Shown piece by piece: positions 34,700 through 43,265 of a DNA stretch of 64,000 nucleotides (within the stretch, counting starts at the first letter, position 1; each line of letters opens with the position of its first letter). The notes beneath the pieces were generated by a model. That model was given only the letters and a program-made list of their open reading frames with translations, was not told the DNA's origin and made no database searches. The position numbers and the translations under genes were made by a program. This stretch comes from DASUPK01 sp963819715 (lineage in GTDB: Bacteria > Actinomycetota > Thermoleophilia > Solirubrobacterales > 70-9), in contig CAWFXE010000001.1 of NCBI GenBank assembly GCA_963819715.1, positions 310,001 to 374,000 of the forward strand, in the 5' to 3' direction.

Positions 34700-37605
34700 T
34701 CACGTCGCCCTCCGGAGCCAGCGCACCCGGCCGCGGCCACGGCGTACGAAGAGCACCGGAGCGGGGGCCGCCTTGGCGATCTCCGAGCGGACGGGACCGA
34801 GTCCTTCCTGGCGCCAGCGGAGCGAGAGGCCGACCACCAGCAGGCCGGCCCCCTCCATCTCCCCCACGATCCCCACCCCCGGCTCGGAAACCAGCGGCTC
34901 GGCGGAGATGCCCGTATAGCGCTGCAGGAGGAGCCCGGCGTCGGCGAGCATCCGGCTGACTCGAGAGCCGTCCTCACCGGCACCCGCGGCGCCGACGCAG
35001 CTTGAGCTCCGCTCCGGTCGCCGAGGCGAGCCAGGCGCCGAGCTCGAGGGCCGCCCAGTCGTGCTCGGCACCGCCGAAGGGGACCAGGATCGGCGAGCCT
35101 CCGCGCGGCCGCACCTGCTGGCTCTCGGTCGCGACCAGCACGGCGACGTCGCAGGGCGCCTCCGCGAGGACCGTGCCGATCTCTCCTCTGGGGACGCCCG
35201 CGCCCAGCAGCGGCCGCCGGCCCTCGGTGAGGACCAGGTCGACCTCCTCCCGGGAGGCGATGTGGCTGAGGTCGGCACCGACGTCGGCGGAGATGAAGGC
35301 GACGGCGCGGGCCGCGATCCCGCTCCTGATCAGCTCGTCGCGCGCCGCGCTGCATCTGCTCCGTCGCCTCGCGAAGCAGGCGATTCTCGGTCTGCAGGCC
35401 GCCGCGGACGCCCGCGGCGGCGCCGCGCGGTGGCTGGACCAGGCGCGCGAGGATCAGCTCGCGCGGCGGCTCGGCTGCGGCCAGCGGCTCGGCCAGCGCC
35501 CGAAGCTGGGCGAGCCCTGATTCGCGCTCCGGAACGACGAGGATCGAGCGCTCGGGGATCTCGAGCCGGGGATGCTCCATGGTCGACTCCCGCCGGGCCT
35601 GCTCGAGCTCGTCGCTCAGCGGAGCTCCGTACTCGTTGCGGGGGTCGAAGCAGCCTCAGCAGCGGCCCCGCCATCAGGGTCGTCACCAGCGCCATGATCA
35701 CGAGCGCCGCGAACAGGGCCTCCGAGATGACGCCCTTCTCGAGCGCGATGTTGAGCACGATCAGCTCCGTCAGGCCACGGGTGTTCATCAGGGTGCCGAT
35801 CACCGCCGCAGGCCGCCAGCCGAATCCGACGACGCGGGCAGTGACCATCGCGCCGAACAGCTTTCCGACGACCGCGATCACCAGCAGCGCTCCGGTGATC
35901 AGGCCAGAGCTCGGGCCTGTCCAGAAGGCCGACGTCGGTGCGGAGACCGGTGTAGGCGAAGAAGAGCGGCAGCAGGAGCGTGACGACGAAGTCCTCGAGT
36001 GCGCCCGGTCACGTCCTCGGTCAGCTCGGCGTGGCGGGGCATGATGAACCCCATCACGAAGGCACCGAAGATCAGCGCGACGCCGATCGTCTCGGTCGCG
36101 AATGCTGAAAGCAGGACTCCGGCGAAGATCGCGGCGATCCAGCCCTCCGGGCACCCGACCTGCCTCGTCATAGGCTCGCGAGACCCGCCCGATCAGAGGC
36201 CGGACGATCAGGAACATGGCCGCACAGAAGAGGACGGCGAGCAGGATCGTCCGCGCCACGTCCTCGCCGGATCCGGCGGTGGCCACAGCGATCGCGAGCG
36301 CGATCAGAAACCAGGCCGTGACGTCGTCGATCGCAGCCGAGGCGATCGCGATCGCTCCGACCGGGCGCTTGAGCATCCGGCGCTCGACCAGGATTCGCGC
36401 CAGCACCGGAAAGGCTGTGATCGACATCGCGACCCCCATGAACAGCCCGAAGGCGACGAACTTCTGGTCGGGCGCGATCAGCGTGTAGATCGGGACCGCG
36501 GCCGCCATGCCGAGCACCATGGGCAGGGCGACGCTGGCGTTCGAGATCGCGACGCGCTTGAGTCAGTCGCGCCCCGCAGCTGTGAGAGATCGAGCTCGAG
36601 GCCGACGAGGAACATGTAGAAGATCAGCCCGAGATTGGCGACGACGCCGATCAACGGGATGACGTCGACGGGAAAGACGAGCACCTGCAGGTCGGGGAGC
36701 AGGGCTCCGAACACGGTGGGCCCGAGGACTATCCCGGCGATGACCTCGCCCATGACCCGTGGCTGAGCGACTCGCACGGCCAGCCAGCCGAAGGCCCGCG
36801 CAACGAGCACGACGACGGCAACGGCGATGAAGAACGCGGCCAGGGTCTTTCCGAACTCGCGAGTCCGCTCCGCCTGGAGGCGCTCCTGAGGCGGCGCTGC
36901 GGCGGCGGCGGGACCCCGCCCCGCCGACCCGGGCTGAGTCGCGGCCGGGGTCAGGGTCAGATCGAGGTCGCGGTCGCGTGCGATCCCTTCGATCGCGACC
37001 TCGCCGCCGTCCAGACACCGAGCCCGACCGGACAGCTCACCGTCGTGGTAGTCGGCGGTGCCCAGCGTCCGATCTTCGGCGATCACGGCGACGCCGCTCT
37101 GCCTGTCGTCGATTCGGATGCTGCCCCCGAGACACCGGGACTCCGGTGTCAGGCTGTAGTCGGCCGCGATCGACCCCGGAGCGCGGGCCGTTTGGCTGCC
37201 GGGCGGGGGAGCATCGCTGGTCCGGCTCGCGGAGACCGGCGTGCCCGCGAGGAAGCCGCGAAGCGTGTCGTCGCTGACGGCGGCCGTCAACGGCGCGTTT
37301 CGCCCGTCGACACATTGGACCCGGCCCGTCAGCGATCCGTCCCGGAGCCGGAGCTTGGCCGTCGGCGTGCCCTCGGTGCTCTCGAGATTGACGAATTGGC
37401 CCGACTGGACCAGGTCGAAACGTGTACCGAGACAACCGTCCGGCGGGGTCGACTCGTAGCCGCCCGCGATCTGGGCCTGGGCGTGCTGGTCATTGCCGGC
37501 CCGGATGCTGAGACCTGCACCGACCGTGGCGAAGACGATCAGGACGGCGTAGAAGGCGAGGAGTCGCTGCCGTGAGACCGTTGGATGGGCACCCTCGGTA
37601 GCCAC
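34700..37605 (-). pseudogene. CPA2-type cation/H+ antiporter with duplicated N-terminal domain and UspA tail, frameshifted
   Basis: Starting at GTG 37605: a membrane segment (LLAFYAVLIVFATVGAGLSI), then two periplasmic repeats of about 65 residues (each CLG ... QSG ... DG.L.GR..C.DG), a second membrane start at about residue 255 and the antiporter core (RVMGEVIAGIVLGPTVFGAL, MSITAFPVLARILVERRML, AIDDVTAWFL, FGAFVMGFIMPRHAEL, LMNTRGLTELIVLNIALEKG). It ends with a UspA-like tail (PVLFVRRGRG, stop at 34700). Frame changes occur near 36560, 36155, 36000, 35930, 35650, 35350 and 35000. An intact CPA2 gene starts divergently 88 nt away. Confidence 0.7.
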
Positions 37606-37681
37606 TCGGGGCGGCAGCCTAGCCGCCGCAGTCCGAGCGACCAAGCTGAAATGAGGTATTGCCGCCCGCCAGGTGCCGGGA

Positions 37682-37687
37682 TAGGTT
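37682..37687 (+). promoter_or_regulatory. candidate -10 box (TAGGTT) 6 nt before GTG 37694
   Basis: TAGGTT, six bases, then the second of two adjacent GTG codons. No ribosome site. The spacing is the same as at 48679 and 15235, so a leaderless start at 37694 is likely. Confidence 0.4.
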
Positions 37688-37693
37688 TGCGTG

Positions 37694-39463
37694 GTGGCCG
37701 TGCCGCCGGAGTCACTCGCACCGTCCGAGGTGGCGGCCTACGTCCTCGCCGACCTGGCGATCATCCTGCTGGCGGCTCGCATCGTCGGTGGGCTGTTCGT
37801 CAAGCTGAAGCAGCCGCGGATCGTCGGCGAGATCATCGCCGGCATCCTGATCGGCCCGACGGTGCTCGGAGGGGAGCTCTCCAAGGGCGCGATCACCAGC
37901 CTCGGCAAGCCCGCCCAGGCCGGCAGCGGGCTGGTCAACGATCTGTTCCCCCTGCAGGCCTTCTCGTTCCTGAACCTGATCGGGGTCCTCACGCTGGTTT
38001 TCTTCATGTTCCTGGTCGGGCTCGAAGTCCAACAGCGGCTGCTCAAAGGCCGGGGGCCCGAGATCACCGCTGTCGCCGTGGCGGTCATCGTCGCGCCTGT
38101 CGTGCTGGGCTTCGTGGTCGGCGCGATTCTCGACAAACCGGGTGTCTGGAAGGTGGCGACAACCCCCGACGGCCAGTCCGTCTCAGCGACCACGCACGCG
38201 CTCTTCATCGGCGCCGGTCTCGCCGTCACCGCGTTTCCGGTGATGGCGCGGATCCTTCAGGAGAAACGCATGCTCTCCAGCGACATGGGAGCAATCGGCG
38301 TGGGCGCCGCCGCGGTCGTGACCCCCGTGATGTTCCTGATCGTGGCCGGCGCCACTGCCTCTGCCAAGGGCCAGGGTGTCCCAAACACGATCGGAGTCAA
38401 GCTCCTGCTCGCTCTGGGGCTTGTCGCGGTCCTCTTCCTCGTCGTGCGCCCCGCCTTAAAGCCGATTCTCGATCGCAGGTTCGTGGCAGGTGAGCCGCTC
38501 GACGGCGATCTCTTCGCCCTGCTGCTCTTCGGAGCGCTCCTCACCGGTTTGGCCGCGGACCGCATCGGAATCAACTCGCTGAACGGCGGTTTTCTGTTCG
38601 GTGCATGCGTGCCCCAGATCCAGGGTCTGGCCCGGGCGGTGCTCGACCGGATGTCCCAGTTCGTGGTCGTCTTCATGATCCCCATCTTCCTTGCCGTGTC
38701 CGGGCTGCAGACCGATCTCACCGTCCTGCGGCCCGAGCACATCGCCGGCATCGTGATCTTTCTCGCGGCGATGGTCCTCGCCAAGTGGGGCGCGGGAGCC
38801 GTGGCGGGACGAGCAGTCGGGTTGACCTGGAGGGACGCGAACACGGTCGGGGTGCTGATGAACTGCCGCGGGCTGATGATCCTCGTGGTGGCCCTGATCG
38901 GAAAGCAGGCAGGGGTGATCACCGACCCAATGCAGGGCGCGTTCGTGATCGGCGCAATCGCCACGACGCTGATGACCGGGCCCCTGGTCGACCTCTTCGT
39001 GCCTGAAACGGAGGTCGAGGCGGAGCGGGAGAAGTCGATCGCTGCATCGACCCAGCTGCTCCCGACGATGACCGGCGGGCCACGCGTTCTGGTCGCCCCC
39101 GGCGATTCGCTCAGCGCCGAGTGGGCGCTGCGAAAGGCACGAGAGTTTCTCGGCCGCGAGGGACCGTCGCCGCAGTTCCTGGTCGCGAGCCTCCCTGGGC
39201 TCTACGAGGGCGGCGACTATGTCGGCGCCGGTGAGGAGGAGCAGGATCACGCCGTGGGTAACGCTCTCTCCTGGGTCCTTCCCTGCACGGACGCGTTGCG
39301 CGCCGAGGGAGCCGATGCAGCGGGGGCGTCCTTCCAGAGCCCCGACCCACCCAGCGATCTCGCCAGGCTGGCGACCGAGTGGGCCGCGACGGATGCGATC
39401 GTCGCGTCCGACGAGGACGCCGTAGCCCTGGAGGAGGCCACCATCCGGACCGTCCGTCCCTGA
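37694..39463 (+). CDS. CPA2-type monovalent cation:proton antiporter
   Basis: A 589-residue protein. GTG 37694 was chosen over GTG 37691 by its 6-nt distance from TAGGTT. Residues 15-430 carry about 12 membrane segments of the KefB/GerN-like family (RIVGEIIAGILIGPTVLGG, FFMFLVGLEV, AVTAFPVMARILQEKRML, MNCRGLMILVVALIGKQAG). Residues 440-589 are a soluble C-terminal domain with UspA-like features (RVLVAPGDSLSAEWALRKA, late ATEWAATDAIVASDEDAVAL). Likely K+ or Na+/H+ exchange with regulation by the soluble tail. It is divergent from the frameshifted antiporter at 34700-37605. Confidence 0.88.
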   Translation: MAVPPESLAPSEVAAYVLADLAIILLAARIVGGLFVKLKQPRIVGEIIAGILIGPTVLGGELSKGAITSLGKPAQAGSGLVNDLFPLQAFSFLNLIGVLTLVFFMFLVGLEVQQRLLKGRGPEITAVAVAVIVAPVVLGFVVGAILDKPGVWKVATTPDGQSVSATTHALFIGAGLAVTAFPVMARILQEKRMLSSDMGAIGVGAAAVVTPVMFLIVAGATASAKGQGVPNTIGVKLLLALGLVAVLFLVVRPALKPILDRRFVAGEPLDGDLFALLLFGALLTGLAADRIGINSLNGGFLFGACVPQIQGLARAVLDRMSQFVVVFMIPIFLAVSGLQTDLTVLRPEHIAGIVIFLAAMVLAKWGAGAVAGRAVGLTWRDANTVGVLMNCRGLMILVVALIGKQAGVITDPMQGAFVIGAIATTLMTGPLVDLFVPETEVEAEREKSIAASTQLLPTMTGGPRVLVAPGDSLSAEWALRKAREFLGREGPSPQFLVASLPGLYEGGDYVGAGEEEQDHAVGNALSWVLPCTDALRAEGADAAGASFQSPDPPSDLARLATEWAATDAIVASDEDAVALEEATIRTVRP

Positions 39464-39487
39464 ACCCAACGATTCCGGCCACTGGCC

Positions 39488-40846
39488 CTAGGCGTGCAGC
39501 AGCTGGCGAACGTCCGCCTCGATTCCGCCGGTGAGCACGTCGACGTCGGGAGCGTGGTCCCGGTCTCCGGTCACGCCGAAGTAGAGCTCGCCGTCATAGG
39601 AGAAGATCGCGACGACGATCCGGATCGTGCCGACGATCGGGACGTAGGGGTATGAGGCGACCAGCTTGCGACCCAGGGTGTGAAGCGCGACCTGCGGGCC
39701 GGGGACGTTGGTGGTCGCCGTATCCATGTTGAGGCGCGCGGAGCGGGTCGCGACGCGACTTCCCAGGGCGAGCAGCATCGGCGGCGCGAATCCGGAGAGC
39801 TGCGCGAGGGCATCGCCGGCCACGGCCTGACCGGATGACTTGATCCCGTCCATCTGCTCGCGGATGACGCCGAGGCGCTCTGCCGGATCAGCGAGGCCGA
39901 CCGGGAGGCGGGCGAACACCGCAGAGACGCGGTTGTTGTAGTCGCCCTTCTCGCCCGGCGCGCGAACCGAGACGGGGACCATCGTGCGCACCACCCTGTC
40001 TGCGGCGACCTGCTCCCCCCGATGCTCGAGCAGCTCCCGGTAGCCGTTCGTGATCAGGGTGAGCACCACGTCGTTGACGGTGCCGCCGAGCCCCGACCGC
40101 GCTTCCTTGACGTCGCCGAGCGAGACCCTCGCCCAGCTCCAAACGCGGTGGGGTCCGATAGGCCCCGTCAGGGACGAGGTGGAGGGACGCAGGGTCGGAG
40201 CCGCGGCCAGGAGGGCCTTGGCGCCGCCGGCGGCCGCGCGCAGCACCTCGCTCGGCGCCCGCAGCGCGAAGCGCATCTGAGCGGCGGGGTCACGAACCCG
40301 GTGGCGAGCGCTGTACGCGATCAACTCGATGCCCGACGGCTCCGGGTCGGCGTGCCAGCCGTCGCCGTTCGTCGAATTCCCGGAGCTCTCGCCGAACATC
40401 AGGGACATCATGTCCGTGGCGGCCACGCCGTCGACCATGCAGTGGTGCACCTTGGAGAGCAGCGCCCAGCGGTCGTTGTCCAAGCCCTCGACCATCCAGA
40501 TCTCCCAGAGCGGCTTCGAGCGGTCGAGGTGCTGGGAGAAGACGCGGGCCGCCGTGGCGCGGAGCTGCTCCTCCGTCCCGGGAGCGGGCACCGCGCTGTG
40601 ACGCAGGTGGTAGTCGATATTGAAGTGGGGATCGTCGACCCAGACCGGCTCGCCCATTCCGAGGGGGACGAAGCGGACCTTCTGCCGGTACCGGGGCGTC
40701 AGGTGGAGCTTGCCCTCGACCATCGTGCGCAGTTCGTCGAACGGAGGCGGCGGCCCCTCGAAGATGCTGACGCCGCCGATGTGCATTGGGGTGACGTCGT
40801 TCTCGACGTGCAGGAACATCGCATCCTGCACGCTCATTGCCTGCAT
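39488..40846 (-). CDS. wax ester synthase / diacylglycerol acyltransferase (WS/DGAT)
   Basis: A 452-residue protein. ATG 40846 follows GAGGAG; the earlier frame is Arg-rich shadow. The catalytic HHxxxDG motif is HHCMVDG at residues 134-140. The family's other marks are present: SVQDAMFLHVEND at the N-terminus, PLWEIWMVEGL, NDVVLTLITNGYRELL and a C-terminal NVPGPQVALHTLG (the usual NVPGP block). It esterifies acyl-CoA to diacylglycerol or fatty alcohol, making storage lipid at the membrane. It overlaps the hydrolase gene by 13 nt, so the two lipid enzymes are cotranscribed. Confidence 0.93.
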   Translation of the reverse strand: MQAMSVQDAMFLHVENDVTPMHIGGVSIFEGPPPPFDELRTMVEGKLHLTPRYRQKVRFVPLGMGEPVWVDDPHFNIDYHLRHSAVPAPGTEEQLRATAARVFSQHLDRSKPLWEIWMVEGLDNDRWALLSKVHHCMVDGVAATDMMSLMFGESSGNSTNGDGWHADPEPSGIELIAYSARHRVRDPAAQMRFALRAPSEVLRAAAGGAKALLAAAPTLRPSTSSLTGPIGPHRVWSWARVSLGDVKEARSGLGGTVNDVVLTLITNGYRELLEHRGEQVAADRVVRTMVPVSVRAPGEKGDYNNRVSAVFARLPVGLADPAERLGVIREQMDGIKSSGQAVAGDALAQLSGFAPPMLLALGSRVATRSARLNMDTATTNVPGPQVALHTLGRKLVASYPYVPIVGTIRIVVAIFSYDGELYFGVTGDRDHAPDVDVLTGGIEADVRQLLHA

Positions 40847-41556
40847 ACGAACTCCTCGGTCTGGGCCAGGAGCGGCTCGAGCTCTCGATAGACGTCCGGG
40901 TTGACCGCCATCCCGCAATGGCTTCCCCTGACCTCCACGCATCTGGCGTGTGGATCGAGGCAGGCCCGCCAGTCCACGATCCCGTCGGTGCGGGAGTGCA
41001 CGGCGAGCGCCGGCGTCACGGAGTGAAGCGGCGCGCGGAGGCGCGCGTTGAAGTCGGTGCAGCACTGTCCGTCCATGCACTCGCTCGAGAAGACCCCGGG
41101 CATGCCCAGATCGCCGAGGCGTGCGACGGAGCGAACCGTTCGCATCACCTGGCCCGACACCGCGAGCGGATCGAGGACGGGCGATCCGAGGGTCACGAGT
41201 CCCGCCACCTTGTCCGGATACTCCGCCGCCAGGGCTCGCGCCAGCGTTCCGCCGCGGCTCTGTCCGATGACGACCACCCGGCCGTCCAGCTCGGCCAGCT
41301 TCTCCTCGAGGCGGTCAAGCTCGCGGCCGGCACAGCCAGCGTTGATCAGCATCCCGCTGCCGCGGACCTGGTGCCCACGGCGGCGCAGCCAGCCGGCGAG
41401 GGGCGTCAGCGAGGCATCGCCTGCCATGAAACCTGGGATCAGCAGCACCGGGAGCGGCTCCTCCGCGCGCTCGACCGAGAGGAACCTCCGGTCGACGAGC
41501 AGTCTCGCCAGCTCGAGCCAATACCTGAGCTCCCCGCGAACGGGCGCGACGCTCAC
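40834..41556 (-). CDS. alpha/beta-hydrolase, esterase/lipase-like
   Basis: A 240-residue protein from a GTG start. The fold marks are an early VLLIPGFMAGDASL (oxyanion HG-like), the nucleophile elbow VIGQSRGGTLA, an acid in HSRTDGIVDW and the catalytic His in EVRGSHCGMAV. The Cys pair in ECMDGQCCTDF may bind metal or form a disulfide. It is upstream of and overlaps the WS/DGAT gene, so turnover of storage or membrane lipid is a reasonable guess. Substrate unknown. Confidence 0.85.
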   Translation of the reverse strand: MSVAPVRGELRYWLELARLLVDRRFLSVERAEEPLPVLLIPGFMAGDASLTPLAGWLRRRGHQVRGSGMLINAGCAGRELDRLEEKLAELDGRVVVIGQSRGGTLARALAAEYPDKVAGLVTLGSPVLDPLAVSGQVMRTVRSVARLGDLGMPGVFSSECMDGQCCTDFNARLRAPLHSVTPALAVHSRTDGIVDWRACLDPHARCVEVRGSHCGMAVNPDVYRELEPLLAQTEEFVCRQ

Positions 41557-41571
41557 CGCTCAAACGGTACC

Positions 41572-41943
41572 TCAGCGCTCGGTCTTCGACTGCCAGAAGG
41601 CGACTTCGCCGGCCTCCGGAGTCGAGACCACGCTGCGCCAGCCCTCGGGACCCTCACGCGGGGCGAGCAGCACCTCGCCGCCGAGCTCGCGCGCCTGCTC
41701 GGTCGTCAGGTGGACGTCCGGGACGTCCACGTACGGCAGCCAGAGCGGGTGCTCCGCCGCCTCGCACTGGACGACGCCTCCCCCCACCCCGCTTCCCATC
41801 TCCATCGAGAGATACGAGCCGTTGCCCGCGCGGATGCGCTCCGGATGCCAGCCGAAGAGGCGGGTGTAGAACGCGACAGCGCCCCGCTGGTCTCCGGTGT
41901 GGAGCTCGAGGTGGATCACAGGGTTGGACGCTCGAGTTTTCAT
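41572..41943 (-). CDS. VOC (glyoxalase/bleomycin resistance) family protein
   Basis: A 123-residue protein with the paired beta-alpha-beta-beta-beta modules of VOC proteins: VIHLELHTGDQRGAVAFYTRLFGW opens the first module (one strand and helix), LPYVDVPDVHLTTEQARELG opens the second, and VVSTPEAGEVAFWQ closes it. Metal ligands His12 and a late Glu are possible. Function unknown. It is divergent from the sigma factor gene and the two share an inverted CGGTCTAA element in the 90-nt gap. Confidence 0.82.
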   Translation of the reverse strand: MKTRASNPVIHLELHTGDQRGAVAFYTRLFGWHPERIRAGNGSYLSMEMGSGVGGGVVQCEAAEHPLWLPYVDVPDVHLTTEQARELGGEVLLAPREGPEGWRSVVSTPEAGEVAFWQSKTER

Positions 41944-41953
41944 TCCCTGCCAC

Positions 41954-42019
41954 TTAGACCGGGCTGCCGCTCGAAATTCATCGGTTCGGCGATGAGTTCC
42001 AATCGTCCCGTCGGTCTAA
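41954..42019. promoter_or_regulatory. divergent promoter pair with an inverted CGGTCTAA element
   Basis: CGGTCTAA on the minus strand at 41954-41961 precedes the VOC gene by 10 nt, and CGGTCTAA on the plus strand at 42012-42019 precedes the sigma factor ATG by 14 nt. The same 8-mer at similar distances from both starts suggests one sigma factor, perhaps the encoded one, serves both. Confidence 0.4.
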
Positions 42020-42033
42020 TCTGCAGAGACGGG

Positions 42034-43143
42034 ATGAGCACGACGCCGACAGAGGTGGAACAGCGCGAGTTGCTGGCTACGGCTCGCAAGGGCAGCGAGG
42101 ACGCCTACGCGAGGCTGATCGAGCCGCACCGCTCCGAGCTCCAGGCGCACTGCTACCGGATGCTGGGCTCGGTGCAGGACGCCGAGGACGCGCTTCAGGA
42201 GGCGCTCGTCCGGGCCTGGAAGAGCCTTGACAGGTTTGAGGGCCGCAGCTCGCTGCGCTCCTGGCTCTATCGGATCGCAACCAACACCTCTCTCGACGCC
42301 ATCGAGAAGCGGCCAAAGCGCATCCTCCCGATCGACTACGGGCCCCCCGCCGACCCGCACGGCGGCGTCGGGGAGCCGCTCGTGGAGTCCGTCTGGATCG
42401 AGCCGCTCCCCGACGAGACTCTCGGGATCGAGGACGGATACGCCTCACCCGATGCCCGCTACGAGCAGCGCGAGTCCGTCGAGCTCGCGTTCATCGCCGC
42501 CCTTCAGCTACTACCGGCCAACCAGCGGGCGGTTCTGATCCTGCGTGAGGTCCTCGGCTTCTCCGCCCAGGAGAGCGCGGAGACGCTCGACACGAGCGTC
42601 GCCTCCGTCAACAGCGCCCTGCAGCGCGCGCGGGCCACGATGGAGAAGAAGCTGCCCGAGCAGAGCCAGCAGGAGACGCTGCGCACAATGGGCGACGAGA
42701 AGCTGCGCGAGATCGTCGAGCAGTACGCCGACGCCTGGGAGCGCAGCGACGTGGACACCGTCGTCGGCATGCTCGCCGAGGACGCTGCCTTCACGATGCC
42801 GCCGATGTCCCGCTGGTTCTACGGCCACGACGGGATCCGCGGCTTCCTCGAGAAGTGGTCGATGCTCCCCGAGTGGGGTTGGAAGGGCATCCCGACGATC
42901 GCCAATGGCCAGCCCGCGATCGCCTTCTACAGCTGGGACGAGGAGAAGCAGGCTCGCGTGCCCTTCGCGGTCAACGTGCTCACCTTCGAGGGCGAGAAGA
43001 TCAAGGAGGTCGACGCCTTCATCCTGCGCGGTTCGCAGGATTCGGACCCCGAGGTCCAGGCACGCACGCCCGAGCAGCCGGCCGACTACGAGAAGCTGGC
43101 CAGGGCATATGAGCGGTTCGGGCTGCCTGCTAGCTTGGATTGA
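42034..43143 (+). CDS. ECF-type sigma factor with C-terminal SnoaL-like domain (TIGR02960/SigG-like)
   Basis: A 369-residue protein from ATG 42034. Sigma region 2 is at about 20-90 (YRMLGSVQDAEDALQEALVR, RSWLYRIATNTSLDAI), region 4 at about 150-205 (LPANQRAVLILREVLGFSAQ, VNSALQRARATMEKK). Residues 215-350 are a SnoaL/NTF2-like fold (EKLREIVEQYADAWERSDVD, MLAEDAAFTMPP, FYGHDGIRGFLE). In this sigma class the SnoaL tail replaces a separate anti-sigma factor as regulator. The MFS pump and F420-type reductase genes follow on the same strand and could be targets. Confidence 0.9.
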   Translation: MSTTPTEVEQRELLATARKGSEDAYARLIEPHRSELQAHCYRMLGSVQDAEDALQEALVRAWKSLDRFEGRSSLRSWLYRIATNTSLDAIEKRPKRILPIDYGPPADPHGGVGEPLVESVWIEPLPDETLGIEDGYASPDARYEQRESVELAFIAALQLLPANQRAVLILREVLGFSAQESAETLDTSVASVNSALQRARATMEKKLPEQSQQETLRTMGDEKLREIVEQYADAWERSDVDTVVGMLAEDAAFTMPPMSRWFYGHDGIRGFLEKWSMLPEWGWKGIPTIANGQPAIAFYSWDEEKQARVPFAVNVLTFEGEKIKEVDAFILRGSQDSDPEVQARTPEQPADYEKLARAYERFGLPASLD

Positions 43144-43161
43144 GGACGCCTTCACCGCGTC

Positions 43162-43190
43162 TTGACTTCGAGCGCGGTCGAACTTGTACA
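43162..43190 (+). promoter_or_regulatory. candidate promoter of the MFS transporter gene
   Basis: TTGACT (43162-43167), 17-nt spacer, TGTACA (43185-43190). The -10 matches poorly, but it is part of a perfect TTGTACAA palindrome (43184-43191), so repressor control at this point is possible. Confidence 0.3.
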
Positions 43191-43219
43191 ACGAAGCGAT
43201 GAGTTTCAGGGGGATCGCC

Positions 43220-43239
43220 GGTCGTAACGGGAAACGACC
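43220..43239. promoter_or_regulatory. inverted repeat upstream of the MFS transporter
   Basis: GGTCGT and ACGACC flank an 8-nt centre, 26 nt before the chosen ATG at 43266. It could be the operator of a drug-sensing repressor, but no such gene is beside it. Confidence 0.35.
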
Positions 43240-43265
43240 TAACGATGGCTAGGAGGCCGACGAAG

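Noticed and set aside
33055..37605. True decay into pseudogenes, or programmed frameshifting
   Set aside because: Too many changes in a short stretch with well-kept peptide blocks and no slippery-site pattern; assembly error is simpler. Cannot be settled without reads.
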